Shown one piece after another: positions 21,952 to 30,347 of a DNA stretch of 64,000 bases. Under the pieces are notes generated by a model. The model did no database searches. It had not been told where the DNA came from and was given only the letters and a program-made list of their open reading frames with translations. This DNA is from Nocardioides zhouii. Lineage in GTDB: Bacteria > Actinomycetota > Actinomycetes > Propionibacteriales > Nocardioidaceae. The position numbers were made by a program, and so were the translations under genes. The stretch spans positions 62,001 through 126,000 of the forward strand of contig NZ_SDWV01000004.1 in NCBI RefSeq assembly GCF_004137345.1, given 5' to 3'. How positions within the stretch are numbered: the first letter of the stretch is position 1; every line of letters begins with the position of its first letter.

Positions 21952-21959
<8 letters not shown>

Positions 21960-22587
21960 GGCGTTCGCCCACCTCGCGGGCGGCGGCGATCACCCGCGGC
22001 GCCACCACGTCCTCGTCGATGGCCCCGTCGAGCGTCACGATCCCGACGCTCGCCCGCAGGCCCTCGACGCCGCGTACGGGCGCGGCCAGGCCACGCGCGC
22101 CGCTCTGCAGCTCCCCGCTCGTGACGGCGTACGCCGGCTCGGCGACGTCGAGCAGCGCGATCGCCTTGCCGGCCGCCCCCTGCGTCAACGGGTGCCGGGC
22201 ACCGACCCGGTAGGACACGTGGAAGTCGGTCCACGTCGGCTCGACGACGGCGAGCGCGAGCGCCTCGTCGCCGTCGGCCACCGTGAGGTGCGCGGTCGAG
22301 CCGAGCGCCTCGGCGAGCGAGCGCAGGACCGGCATGGCCAGGTCGCGCAGGATCGGCTGGACGGCGCCGGCGAGGTGGAGCACGCCGAGGCCGACGAAGA
22401 GCCGCGACCGCGCGTCGCGCCGCACGAGTCCGTGCTGTTCCAAGGTGCTGACCAGGCGGTGGACCACCGTGCGGTTGACCTGGAGCCGGCCCGACAGCTC
22501 GGTCACCGTCAGCCCCTCGGGGCTCTCGGCGAGCACCCGCAGCACGCGGAGACCGCGGTCGAGCGTCTGGGAGGTCTCCGAAGGCAC
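21952..22587 (-). CDS. IclR-family transcriptional regulator
   Basis: 211 residues. N-terminal winged HTH (LDRGLRVLRVLAESPEGLTVTELSGRLQVNRTVVHRLVSTLE) and a C-terminal IclR effector domain with GARHPLTQGAAGKAIA. The effector domain is somewhat short for the family (usually ~250 residues). GTG has TAGGCT 6 bases upstream. It lies next to hppD and its Lrp regulator and could add control of aromatic catabolism, but the target is not shown. Confidence 0.88.
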
Positions 22588-22647
22588 GGGACGAGCCTAG
22601 CGACGAGCCGCGTCAGGTCGTCCTTCTCGCACCTCTGGGGAACCGTC

Positions 22648-22692
22648 GGGTTGGCGGGAGGGCCACTGGAGGACCCAAGTGCTCCCCAACCC
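22648..22692 (-). terminator. Hairpin after the alpha/beta hydrolase gene
   Basis: GGGTTGGCGGGAG pairs with CTCCCCAACCC (11 pairs with a small bulge, ~21-base loop), beginning 2 bases after the hydrolase stop. There is no T-run. A plausible terminator for the DUF3039-helicase-hydrolase operon. Confidence 0.45.
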
Positions 22693-22694
22693 GG

Positions 22695-23513
22695 CTACAG
22701 CATCTCGACGATCGTCGACCACGCGGCTCGTCCCAGCCGGCTGTCGGCTTCCTCGTTGCCACCGCGCCGCATGCGCACTCCGCCGACGACCACCGGCTCA
22801 CCCGGCAGGATCGTGCGGTGTCCTGCCTCAGGGTCGCTGACGAACGTGGTCGAGAGCCCCAGGGCCTCGCGCCGGTCGACGATCTGACCGGCCATGGACA
22901 GCGACGGCCGCACCTGGTCGTCCCCTCCGGCTACCAGGACCACGTCCCGGACCCGCTCCACCGGAATCGCTGCCGCATGGACGAGGTCCGGGAAGCGTCG
23001 TCGGCTGGCGTCGTAGAGCTCGAAAGCGGGTAGGTCGGACTCCGCGCGCCACGCGTCGTCGAAGGGCACGAACGGCAGCGGGACACCGTCGAGGGACCAG
23101 TGCGACGTCATGGTCCCGTCCTTACGCACTCCCGCCCACACCGTGTCGGACGGCGCGAAGGCGACGACCGTGTCCACCCGAGCATCCAGCGCGCCCGTGA
23201 GGAGCGCGGCCTCGGACCCCAACGACGTGCCCAGCAGCACGATCCGGTCGCAGTCCCGAGACAGCTCGTCGATTCGCCGGACGAAGGACTCCAGAGGTAT
23301 CTCCCACGGTCCCTCGTGCTGGCCCGGTCCACCGAACCAGCGGAACGCTTCCGCGACGACACCATGACGGGCGAGCAGCTCGGCGCGGGCGGAGTCGACT
23401 CGCCCGCTCGAGCCGGCGAGCACCAACGCACCCACACCCGTCGCATCTGCGGGCGCCCATCGGACGCCCTGCACGTCCGTCAGGTCGATCCGGCGCAGAT
23501 CAAGGCGTGCCAT
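22695..23513 (-). CDS. Alpha/beta hydrolase (BAAT C-terminal-like)
   Basis: 272 residues, cytoplasmic. The nucleophile elbow GTSLGSEAAL gives Ser, with Asp in GGDDQVRPS and His in EAGHRTILPGEP. This arrangement resembles the C-terminal domain of bile-acid-CoA:amino-acid N-acyltransferase and related acyl-CoA thioesterases. The substrate is unknown. It follows the helicase gene by only 4 bases and is probably in the same operon. Confidence 0.75.
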   Translation of the reverse strand: MARLDLRRIDLTDVQGVRWAPADATGVGALVLAGSSGRVDSARAELLARHGVVAEAFRWFGGPGQHEGPWEIPLESFVRRIDELSRDCDRIVLLGTSLGSEAALLTGALDARVDTVVAFAPSDTVWAGVRKDGTMTSHWSLDGVPLPFVPFDDAWRAESDLPAFELYDASRRRFPDLVHAAAIPVERVRDVVLVAGGDDQVRPSLSMAGQIVDRREALGLSTTFVSDPEAGHRTILPGEPVVVGGVRMRRGGNEEADSRLGRAAWSTIVEML

Positions 23514-23517
23514 CAGA

Positions 23518-25296
23518 TCAGGAGGACTGCTTCATCGCCCAGTCGCGGATCCGGGTGATCCGCTCGCCGAGCTGCTCGGCGTTGGCGACGGCCGCCGGCG
23601 GACCGCCGCACTCCTTGCGGAGCGCGGAGTGGGTGATGCCGTGCGCCTGACCCGTGCGGTGGTGCCAGGCAGCCACCAGGCCGTTGAGCTCGCGTCGCAG
23701 CACGCCGAGCTGCTGGTGCGTGCTGAGCTGCTCGACCGACTCGACGACGCGGTCGCCGCCGCCCGCGGACTTCTGCTTGCGGGCGCGCTCGCTCTGGCGG
23801 GAGTGCAGCAGCTCGCGCACCTGGTCGGCCTCGAGCAGGCCGGGGATGCCGAGGAAGTCCATCTCCTCGTCCGAGCCGGACAGGACCTCGCCCGAGTGGC
23901 CGAACTGCGCCCCCTCGTAGAGCACGTGGTCGAAGGACGCGGTCGAGCCCAGCGCCTCCCACGACATCTCGAGCTCGTCTGCGGCCCCCTCCCCCGCGTT
24001 GGCCTGCGCGAGCAGGTCGTTCTCCGCGGCGAAGATGTCGTCCTCGTCGGTGACCCGGCGCCCCAGCACGTGGTCGCGCTGGGCCTCCATGTCGGAGGCG
24101 AACTCCAGCAGGTGCGGCACCGACGGCAGGAAGATCGACGCCGTCTCGCCGCGCGAGCGTGCGCGTACGAAGCGACCGACGGCCTGCGCGAAGAAGAGCG
24201 GGGTCGACGTGGTGGTCGCCCAGACCCCGACGGCCAGGCGCGGCACGTCGACGCCCTCGGACACCATCCGGACCGCGACCAGCCAGCGCTTGTCGGAGTC
24301 GGTGAAGGTCGCGATCTTCTTCGACGCGCCCTTCTCGTCGGAGAGCACGACGGTGGGCGCCTCGCCGCTGATCTTCTTGAGCAGCGCGGCATAGGCGCGG
24401 GCAGTGTCCTGGTCGCTGGCTATCACCATGCCGCCGGCGTCGGGGACGTGGCGGCGTACCTCCGAGAGGCGCCGGTCCGCGGCCTCGAGCACGGCGGGCA
24501 TCCAGGCCCCCTGCGGGTCGAGGGCGGTCCGCAGCGCGTGCGCGTGCATGTCCTTGGTGAGCGGCTCACCCAGCCGCGCGGCGATCTCGTCGCCGGCGCG
24601 GGTGCGCCAGGTCATCTCGCCCGAGTAGGCCATGAAGAGCACGGGGCGTACGACGTGGTCGGCGAGCGCGTGGGCGTAGCCGTAGGTGAAGTCGGCCGTC
24701 GAGGTCGGGATGCCGTCCTCGCCGGGGGCGTACGTGATGAACGGGATCGGGTTGATGTCGGAGCGGAACGGCGTGCCCGTCAGCGACAGCCGGCGCGTGG
24801 CGGGATCGAACGCCTCGCGCACGCCCTCGCCCCACGACAGCGCGTCGCCAGCGTGGTGGATCTCGTCGAGGATGACCAGCGTCTTGAACCGCTCGGTGCG
24901 GATCCGCATGGCCAGCGGGTTCACCGCGACCCCGGCGTAGGTCACCGCGATCCCGACGTAGTCGTCGGAGGTCTTGCCCTTGCCTGCGGAGTACGCCGGG
25001 TCGATCGGGATCCCGGCGCGCGCGGCGGCCTCGGCCCACTGGGTCTTGAGGTGCTCGGTCGGCGCGACCACGGTGATCCGGTCGACGACGCGGCGGCTGA
25101 GCAGGTCGGCCGCCACGGTCAGGGCGAACGTCGTCTTGCCGGCGCCCGGCGTCGCCACCGCGAGGAAGTCGCGGGGCTGGCGGGAGCGGTAGTCGTCGAC
25201 GGCGGCCTGCTGCCAGGCACGCAGGGACGGCGCGGTGCCCCAGGCGGCCCGGTCGGGCCACGCGGGAGGCAGGGGCGCGTCGGGGCGCCCCGTCAC
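23518..25296 (-). CDS. DEAD/DEAH-box superfamily 2 helicase
   Basis: 592 residues. Helicase core: Walker A TPGAGKTTFAL, motif II DEIHHAG, motif III SLTGTPFRSD, motif V-like VRMVSEGVDVPR and motif VI QAVGRFVRARS. The C terminus (~420-592) is a conserved extension with no known motif. The whole is typical of the actinobacterial helicases encoded next to DUF3039. The GTG at 25296 overlaps the DUF3039 stop (GTGA). A DNA repair or RNA role is not resolved. Confidence 0.88.
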   Translation of the reverse strand: MTGRPDAPLPPAWPDRAAWGTAPSLRAWQQAAVDDYRSRQPRDFLAVATPGAGKTTFALTVAADLLSRRVVDRITVVAPTEHLKTQWAEAAARAGIPIDPAYSAGKGKTSDDYVGIAVTYAGVAVNPLAMRIRTERFKTLVILDEIHHAGDALSWGEGVREAFDPATRRLSLTGTPFRSDINPIPFITYAPGEDGIPTSTADFTYGYAHALADHVVRPVLFMAYSGEMTWRTRAGDEIAARLGEPLTKDMHAHALRTALDPQGAWMPAVLEAADRRLSEVRRHVPDAGGMVIASDQDTARAYAALLKKISGEAPTVVLSDEKGASKKIATFTDSDKRWLVAVRMVSEGVDVPRLAVGVWATTTSTPLFFAQAVGRFVRARSRGETASIFLPSVPHLLEFASDMEAQRDHVLGRRVTDEDDIFAAENDLLAQANAGEGAADELEMSWEALGSTASFDHVLYEGAQFGHSGEVLSGSDEEMDFLGIPGLLEADQVRELLHSRQSERARKQKSAGGGDRVVESVEQLSTHQQLGVLRRELNGLVAAWHHRTGQAHGITHSALRKECGGPPAAVANAEQLGERITRIRDWAMKQSS

Positions 25297-25577
25297 GCCT
25301 CGGGACCCGAGCCGTCCGAGCCGCCGCCGGGCTTCCCCGGGTTCATGGACTCCCAGACTTCCTTGCAGTCCGGGCACACCGGGAACTTCTCCGGGGCGCG
25401 GGACGGCACCCAGACCTTGCCGCAGAGGGCGATCACGGGAGTGCCCATGACCATCGCCTCGGTGAGCTTGTCCTTGGGCACGTAGTGGGAGAACCGCTCG
25501 TGGTCACCCTCGTCGGTCGGGACCGTCTGACGCTCTTCGATCGTCTGACTGCCCGGCGAGAATCCGATGGTGCTCAT
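25293..25577 (-). CDS. DUF3039 small protein
   Basis: 94 residues of DUF3039, an actinobacterial family. It has a probable zinc site from ALCGKVWVP and PVCPDCKEVWE (three cysteines) after a disordered N terminus. Encoded directly before the helicase with a 4-base GTGA overlap, so it probably works with it. The ATG has TAGGCT 8 bases upstream. Confidence 0.85.
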   Translation of the reverse strand: MSTIGFSPGSQTIEERQTVPTDEGDHERFSHYVPKDKLTEAMVMGTPVIALCGKVWVPSRAPEKFPVCPDCKEVWESMNPGKPGGGSDGSGPEA

Positions 25578-25600
25578 GACGCGGAAGCCTAACGCGTGAG

Positions 25601-26155
25601 TCAGTTCAGCTCGGGATCGACGGGGCGGGTGGCGTGCCAGGCGAGCATGCCGGGCTGGCGTCGCATCACGTCGCGCCGCAGCCCGCTGGTGTCGCCCCGG
25701 AACGCGTCTCCCGACTCGGCACTGACGACGTACCAGCTGCCCTCGTCGACCTCGCCCTCGAGCTGGTCGGCGCCCCACCCGGCATAGCCGGCGAACACCC
25801 GCATCGCGCTGACCGAACCGTCGACGAGCTCGATCGGGGTGTCGAGGTCGACCATGCCGAGCAGCCCGGCGACCGGCCGCCAGCCGACGGGCGCCGCCTC
25901 GATGTCGCGCAGCCGGGCGACGGCGAGGGCGCCGTCCGTGCCGACCGGCCCGCCCCGGAACAGCACCTCCGGCTCGGCGACGACCTCACGCCACGGCTCG
26001 AGCACGTCGGCGACCCGCACCTGCGAGGGACGGTTGAGCACGACCCCCAGCGCGCCCTCGTCGTTGACGTCGAGCAGCAGCACGACGGTGTCGACGAAGT
26101 TGGGGTCCTGGAGTGCCGGCGTCGCCACCAGCAGCATGCCCGACGCGAGCTGCAT
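25601..26155 (-). CDS. YqgE/AlgH family protein
   Basis: 184 residues of the UPF0301 (YqgE/AlgH) family, function unsettled. Family blocks are ASGMLLVATPALQDPNFVDTVVLLL, GVVLNRPS, FRGGPVG and FAGYAGWGADQLEGEV. ATG at 26155 is preferred to GTG at 26164 because CATAGT lies 7 bases before it. The GGAGGG between the two could also serve the ATG. Confidence 0.9.
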   Translation of the reverse strand: MQLASGMLLVATPALQDPNFVDTVVLLLDVNDEGALGVVLNRPSQVRVADVLEPWREVVAEPEVLFRGGPVGTDGALAVARLRDIEAAPVGWRPVAGLLGMVDLDTPIELVDGSVSAMRVFAGYAGWGADQLEGEVDEGSWYVVSAESGDAFRGDTSGLRRDVMRRQPGMLAWHATRPVDPELN

Positions 26156-26181
26156 GCCCTCCACTATGGCCGATCCCGCAA

Positions 26182-26709
26182 TCAGGCCGCCAGCGCGGCC
26201 CGCAGGCGACGGACCAGCGACGGCGCGTCTCCGGGACGCGCCCGGCGCCGACCCGGGACGTACGACGCCCGCGCGCCGAGCTCGATCGACCGGCCGACCC
26301 GCTGGGCGGCGGGGCCCGGAGCGCTGGCGCGGCCCGCCATCAGGGCGAGCATCTCGTGCTCCTTGCCGGTGGCGACGGTGAGGGCGCTCGCCATCTCCGG
26401 GCTCGTCGGCTGGTCGGCGTGGTGGTCGAGGACGACCCGGATCCCGGGCAGGTCCTCGGCCGCATCGAGCCAGGCGAGGGCGACGGCGCCCTCGAGGTCG
26501 AGCGGCTGGTCGGCGAGGCGGCGCTCGACGTGCCCGGCGAGGCGGGTGTGCCAGCGCAGGGACAGGGCGCCGATCAGGTCGAGCTCGTCGCCGAAGGTGG
26601 CGGTGACGCCGTCGACGTCGAGCGGGAGCAGCCCGTCGAGGCGCTCGTCGACGGTGCGGACGACCTCGCGGAGGACGTCGGCGCGGCGGTGGTGGGACTT
26701 CCAGGTCAT
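26182..26709 (-). CDS. Conserved hypothetical protein divergent from TetR
   Basis: 175 residues, mostly helical, with no signal peptide, no membrane segment and no motif I recognise. The N terminus MTWKSHHRRADVLREVV is followed by a charged helical body; the C-terminal 40 residues are basic ([22 protein letters not shown]). GAGGAGA precedes the ATG by 6 bases. It faces a TetR gene across a 28-bp palindrome located 18 bases upstream of its start, so TetR repression of this gene is likely. Its function is unknown. Confidence 0.7.
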   Translation of the reverse strand: MTWKSHHRRADVLREVVRTVDERLDGLLPLDVDGVTATFGDELDLIGALSLRWHTRLAGHVERRLADQPLDLEGAVALAWLDAAEDLPGIRVVLDHHADQPTSPEMASALTVATGKEHEMLALMAGRASAPGPAAQRVGRSIELGARASYVPGRRRARPGDAPSLVRRLRAALAA

Positions 26710-26726
26710 GGCGGTCTCCTCTGTGA

Positions 26727-26754
26727 CATACCGAAGGTACGTACCTCCAGTATG
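26727..26754. promoter_or_regulatory. 28-bp palindromic TetR operator
   Basis: CATAC-N3-AGGTACGTACCT-N3-GTATG. The 12-base core is a perfect palindrome and the 5-base outer arms match perfectly; only the two 3-base spacers differ. It lies between the unknown gene (minus) and the TetR gene (plus) and would cover the promoter of the unknown gene. Confidence 0.75.
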
Positions 26755-26818
26755 CCCAGCGCCCTCCGCCCGCACAAACGCTCTCGCCGTGAGTCGGGTC
26801 ACCTGGTGGATCCGGGCC

Positions 26819-26848
26819 TAGGCTCCCGGTATGGAGAAGGCCCAGTGA
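26819..26848 (+). promoter_or_regulatory. Leaderless -10 and five-codon leader ORF before the TetR gene
   Basis: TAGGCT (26819-26824), then 6 bases, then ATG at 26831 opening Met-Glu-Lys-Ala-Gln-stop. Its TGA overlaps the GTG of the TetR gene (GTGA). The same GGAGAAGG is also a Shine-Dalgarno for the GTG. TetR may therefore be translated by termination-reinitiation. Confidence 0.5.
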
Positions 26849-27480
26849 AGACCCGACGGCAGCGCTACTCCGACTCCACGAAACGCGCGCTGGTCGACGT
26901 GGCCGAGAAGCTCTTCACCGACCACGGCTACTCCGCGACGTCGCTGGACGCCATCGTCGCCGGCGCCGACGTCACCAAGGGCGCGCTCTACCACCACTTC
27001 AGCGGCAAGCAGGCGATCTTCGAGGCCGCCTTCGAACGGATCGAGTCCCGCGCGACGGCCAGCATCGGGGCCGCGACCGAGGGCCACGACGACCCGTGGG
27101 AGAAGGCCCGCGCCGGGCTTCGCGCGTTCCTCGAGGCGGTCCAGGAGCCGGGCTACCGCCAGGTCGTCATCTCGGACGGGCCCTCCGTGCTGGGGCACGA
27201 GCGGTTCCGCGAGCAGGAGGAGCGCTCGACGTACGCCATCGTCGACGAGATCGTGCGCTCGGTGCTCGCGGGCGACGAGTGGGGTCTCGACGAGGAGATG
27301 CTCGACACCTTCACCCGGATCTTCTTCGGCGCCATGTCGGCGGCCGGCGGCTCAGTGGCCGTCAGCGACGACCCGGCAGCCGCAGCGGCGCGGGTCGACG
27401 CCGCCATCGGCTTCATCATGGACGGCCTGCGTCAGCTGCTCCACGCCGAGGCCGGGAACGGCGTCACTTCGCGAACGTGA
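26845..27480 (+). CDS. TetR-family transcriptional regulator
   Basis: 211 residues. N-terminal HTH KRALVDVAEKLFTDHGYSATSLDAIVAGADVTKGALYHHFSGKQAIFEA is a standard TetR domain. The ligand-binding C terminus is divergent, so the effector is unknown. It probably represses itself and the divergent 175-residue protein through the 28-bp palindrome. The 3' end overlaps the convergent DUF3048 gene by 17 bases. Confidence 0.92.
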   Translation: MKTRRQRYSDSTKRALVDVAEKLFTDHGYSATSLDAIVAGADVTKGALYHHFSGKQAIFEAAFERIESRATASIGAATEGHDDPWEKARAGLRAFLEAVQEPGYRQVVISDGPSVLGHERFREQEERSTYAIVDEIVRSVLAGDEWGLDEEMLDTFTRIFFGAMSAAGGSVAVSDDPAAAAARVDAAIGFIMDGLRQLLHAEAGNGVTSRT

Positions 27481-28486
27481 CCGTGCCGTTGACCGCCGGC
27501 ACCAGCTCGACCCAGACGTGCCCGGCGGGCACGGTGAGGTCGCCGTCCTTGGTCGCCAGCTCGATGGCGCCCGTGAGCCCGTCCTTGGTCCACGTGCCGC
27601 GGATGACGCGGCCGCCGTGGAAGAGCAGGGCGGAGCCCTTGCCCTCGAACTTCGTCTCCGGCACGGGGTAGCCGGCCGGGTCCCGGTAGCCCGCATCGCC
27701 GATCTCGACCCGCAGCACCAGCACCGAGTCGGCGGGGAACTGGTCGCCCTCGGCGGCGTACGAGTCGGTGTTGACGTAGCCGCCCTCCTGGAACGCCCAG
27801 CTCGTGGAGTGCGCGCCGAAGTCGGCCGTCAGCGTGCTCGCCTTGCCGCCCTTGGGCAGGTCGGCCTCGGTGCCCCAGGGGAGGTACGCCGGCGGCTCGT
27901 CCTTGGCCTTGAGCCGCTTGGAGATGTCGGCGAGGTGGGCGAAGAGGTTGTAGGGCGCGGAGCGCGAGGTCTCGCGGTAGACGCCGGCAGCGCCCTCGGT
28001 GATCCACGGGATGCCCGCGCCGTTGATGCGCTTGATCGTGATCGGGGCCGCACCGCTGGTCACGACGGTCGCACCCTCGGGCACGATGCCGATGTCGCTG
28101 GCGCGCATCGACCGCACCGGGCCGATGTTGGCCGGGACCTTCGAGTAGTAGAACGCCGCGAGGCGGGTGTAGCCGCCCTCGACGAGCTCCTCCACGACCA
28201 GGTCGGCGGAGCCGAGGCCCACCTGCGGTGAGCTGGAAGAGGTGTTGTCGACCTTGGTCACGATGACGGGGTGCTTCGGTGCGCCGGTCGTACGCTCCAG
28301 GCCGGTCAGGGGCCAGTACGTCGGCTCCGGGGGCTCGCTCGTCTCGGACGAGGTCGGCTCCGACGGGGCCGCCTCGCTCGGCGCCTCCTCGTCGTCCCCG
28401 CCGCCGCAACCGGCGAGGAGGAGCGAGGCCGCGACGAGCGCGGCGACGACTGCGTGTGTCGAGCGGGGGTGACGACGGTGACGCAC
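27464..28486 (-). CDS. DUF3048 lipoprotein
   Basis: 340 residues. The signal sequence ends in a LLAGC lipobox followed by an acidic, Ser/Pro-rich linker, so it is anchored outside the membrane. The rest is the DUF3048 N- and C-terminal domains (PVIVTKVDNTSSSSPQVGLGSADLVVEELVEGG, IGPVRSMRASDI). This family resembles YerB of Bacillus and is of unknown function, probably cell-envelope related. GTG at 28486 has GGAG upstream. Confidence 0.88.
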   Translation of the reverse strand: MRHRRHPRSTHAVVAALVAASLLLAGCGGGDDEEAPSEAAPSEPTSSETSEPPEPTYWPLTGLERTTGAPKHPVIVTKVDNTSSSSPQVGLGSADLVVEELVEGGYTRLAAFYYSKVPANIGPVRSMRASDIGIVPEGATVVTSGAAPITIKRINGAGIPWITEGAAGVYRETSRSAPYNLFAHLADISKRLKAKDEPPAYLPWGTEADLPKGGKASTLTADFGAHSTSWAFQEGGYVNTDSYAAEGDQFPADSVLVLRVEIGDAGYRDPAGYPVPETKFEGKGSALLFHGGRVIRGTWTKDGLTGAIELATKDGDLTVPAGHVWVELVPAVNGTVTFAK

Positions 28487-28527
28487 GGGGGCTCCGTTCG
28501 AGCGGGGATTCTGCCTTGCAGTGTGGG

Positions 28528-28559
28528 GGCGCGCCTTCCCTGTTCCGGGAAGGCGCGCC
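28528..28559 (-). terminator. Strong hairpin terminator of the NlpC/P60 gene
   Basis: 13-bp perfect stem GGCGCGCCTTCCC / GGGAAGGCGCGCC with a 6-base loop, 41 bases past the NlpC/P60 stop and 42 bases before the DUF3048 start. No T-run follows. Confidence 0.7.
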
Positions 28560-28600
28560 ACAGGGTAGATCAGCAGGAACTGCCTACCAGACAGGCCCTC

Positions 28601-29146
28601 TCACCCCCGGCGCAGCGTGCCGCCGGACCAGTTCGAGGTCCACGGCACGGCGACCTGGACGCGCTGGCCGGAGCCCGGCGAGTGCACCATCACGGCGTGG
28701 CCGTGCGACCACTTGAGGAAGATCGCAGCGTGGTAGACCCCACCGCTGCCGTAGAAGAACATCAGGTCGCCGGCGCGCATGTCCTGCTTCGCGATTCGCC
28801 GCGTGAAGCCGGCCTGGGCGCCCGACGTACGCGGCACCGGGAAGCCTGCGCGGCGGAAGCTGTAGAACACCAGCCCCGAGCAGTCGAAGCGGTCGGGGCC
28901 AGCGGCACCATAGGCGTACGCGTCGCCGCGCTGGCGCATGGCGACGTCCTTGGCGCTGAGGACGCGGGCGCTGACGCGCTGGGCGACCGTCCGGGTCGTC
29001 GTGCTGGTGATCTGCTGGGCGTCGTCGCCGGACGCGGCGGTGGCCGCTGGGGCGGCGAGTGCCGAGGTGGCGAGCGTTGATGCAGTGAGGCCGAGACCGG
29101 CCAGGGCGAGCGCACAGGCTCGCGCCCCACGAGGAGTCGCAGGCAT
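28601..29146 (-). CDS. Secreted NlpC/P60 peptidoglycan endopeptidase
   Basis: 181 residues with a signal peptide (hydrophobic 10-32, ALAAPA). Cuts peptide cross-links in the cell wall. NlpC/P60 catalytic residues are visible: Cys89 in FDCSGLVFYSF, His139 in VYHAAIFL, and a third polar residue at HGHAVMVHSP. There is no other domain, so it is a minimal enzyme. AAAGGAAC precedes the ATG. It is preceded by a c-di-AMP riboswitch, like the rpfA- and nlpC-type genes of other actinobacteria. Confidence 0.92.
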   Translation of the reverse strand: MPATPRGARACALALAGLGLTASTLATSALAAPAATAASGDDAQQITSTTTRTVAQRVSARVLSAKDVAMRQRGDAYAYGAAGPDRFDCSGLVFYSFRRAGFPVPRTSGAQAGFTRRIAKQDMRAGDLMFFYGSGGVYHAAIFLKWSHGHAVMVHSPGSGQRVQVAVPWTSNWSGGTLRRG

Positions 29147-29163
29147 GGAGGTGTTCCTTTCCC

Positions 29164-29338
29164 ACGCCTGTGAGGTGAGCTGTCGGGCTAGGGCTGGAAA
29201 GTGCCCCGCCACCGCATGGTGGCAACGCCGTCGACCCGGCGCGCAGACCTTCACGAACCGGCAGTGGAACCTGTGGGTCCCCCACTCCTGCCCTCGATGT
29301 TCTCGGGGGATCGCTCCGGGCGGGCAGGACTCGGCGTT
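29164..29338 (-). promoter_or_regulatory. Cyclic di-AMP riboswitch (ydaO-yuaA)
   Basis: The minus-strand RNA holds the conserved elements in order: ACGCCGAGTCCTG, a variable hairpin, GGCAGGAGTGGGGGACCCA, CAGGT, then CCAGCCC, CCCGACAGCTCACCTC and the closing CAGGCGT, which pairs with ACGCC. These are the hallmark blocks of the actinobacterial ydaO class. It ends 18 bases before the NlpC/P60 start. In this class c-di-AMP binding turns expression off, so autolysin output would fall at high c-di-AMP. Confidence 0.88.
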
Positions 29339-29449
29339 GTCCGGGGCGGGTGTCTGTTCGGTCGCACCAGCAGGCCGGCCCGAACCGTCCTGTGGGTCTC
29401 TCGACCGTCGTCCAACGTGGCAGACGATGCACGAGCGCGCAAAACGACA

Positions 29450-29485
29450 ACGCCCCTGAACGGCAAAGCCGCAGGTCAGGGGCGT
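29450..29485 (-). terminator. Rho-independent terminator after the fabG-like gene
   Basis: 10-bp perfect stem ACGCCCCTGA / TCAGGGGCGT with a nested CGGCAAAGCCG hairpin in its loop. On the minus strand the stem is followed by TTGTCGTTTT, a usable T-tract. It separates the short-chain dehydrogenase gene from the riboswitch. Confidence 0.75.
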
Positions 29486-29501
29486 GACGTGGATCTCAGC
29501 A

Positions 29502-29524
29502 AAGTCGAGCGAAATGCTCGACTT
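29502..29524 (-). terminator. First of two tandem hairpins after the fabG-like gene
   Basis: 9-bp perfect stem AAGTCGAGC / GCTCGACTT with a 5-base loop, 6 bases past the stop. It is followed by TTTGCTGAG on the minus strand. With the hairpin at 29450-29485 it forms a tandem terminator. Together with the riboswitch this fills the only gene-free gap over 300 bases (29147-29529). Confidence 0.6.
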
Positions 29525-29529
29525 CACGC

Positions 29530-30297
29530 TCAGCCGAGCTTGCGGCCACCGTCAACGTAAAGCGTCTGCCCTGTGATGAAGGACGCATCGTCGCTGCACA
29601 GGAAGGCCGCTGCGGCCGCGATGTCCTCCGGCTGGCCGACCCGGCGTACGGGCGTGGCCTCGGCGTTGAGGCGCTGCAGCTCCTCGGGCTCCATCTTGAG
29701 CCGGCGTGCGGTGGCGTCGGTCATCTCGGTGACGATGAACCCGGGCGCGATGGCGTTGGCGGTGATCCCGTAGGGACCGAGCTCGATGCCGAGGGTGCGG
29801 GTGAGGCCCTGGATGCCCATCTTGGCCGCGGAGTAGTTGGCCTGACCGCGGTTGCCGAGCGCCGAGACGCTGGAGAGGTTGAGGATCTTGCCGTACTTCT
29901 GCTCCACGAAGCGCGACTGCGCGGACTTGGTCATGTTGAAGACGCCCTTGAGGTGGACGCCCATCACCATGTCCCAGTCCTCCTCGGTCATCTTGAAGAG
30001 CAGGTTGTCGCGGGTGACGCCGGCGTTGTTGACGAGGATGTGGATCCCGCCGAGCTCGTCCACGACGCGTTGTACGGCGGCCTCCGCGGCGGCCGAGTCC
30101 ACGACGTCGCAGCCGACGCCGATGGCCCGCGCACCGTCGGTCAGCTCGAGGCGGCCGGCGGCCTCCTGGGCGGCGGACTCGTCGAGGTCGAGGATCGCGA
30201 CGGACGCGCCCTCACTGGAGAAGCGGCGGGCGATGCCGAACCCGATGCCGCGTGCGGCTCCGGTGATGACGGCGACGCGGCGGTCGAAGCGACCCAT
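29530..30297 (-). CDS. Short-chain dehydrogenase, FabG-like
   Basis: 255 residues. Rossmann NAD(P) motif GAARGIGFG, NNAG at residue ~90, catalytic Ser/Tyr/Lys in LSSVSALGNRGQANYSAAKMG, and C-terminal FITGQTLYVDGGRKLG. It is very like 3-oxoacyl-ACP reductase FabG, but SDRs of this form also act on other beta-keto substrates and there is no fatty acid gene beside it. GAGGAG precedes the ATG, and TAGGGT lies further upstream as a -10. Confidence 0.85.
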   Translation of the reverse strand: MGRFDRRVAVITGAARGIGFGIARRFSSEGASVAILDLDESAAQEAAGRLELTDGARAIGVGCDVVDSAAAEAAVQRVVDELGGIHILVNNAGVTRDNLLFKMTEEDWDMVMGVHLKGVFNMTKSAQSRFVEQKYGKILNLSSVSALGNRGQANYSAAKMGIQGLTRTLGIELGPYGITANAIAPGFIVTEMTDATARRLKMEPEELQRLNAEATPVRRVGQPEDIAAAAAFLCSDDASFITGQTLYVDGGRKLG

Positions 30298-30347
30298 CTC
30301 GATGACTCCTCAGCTCAGGCGTATCTGTCCGGCGTCGACCCTAGTCG

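Noticed and set aside
29164..29338. Alternative reading of the NlpC/P60 leader as coding sequence
   Set aside because: Frames here lack start signals, and the conserved riboswitch blocks explain the sequence fully.
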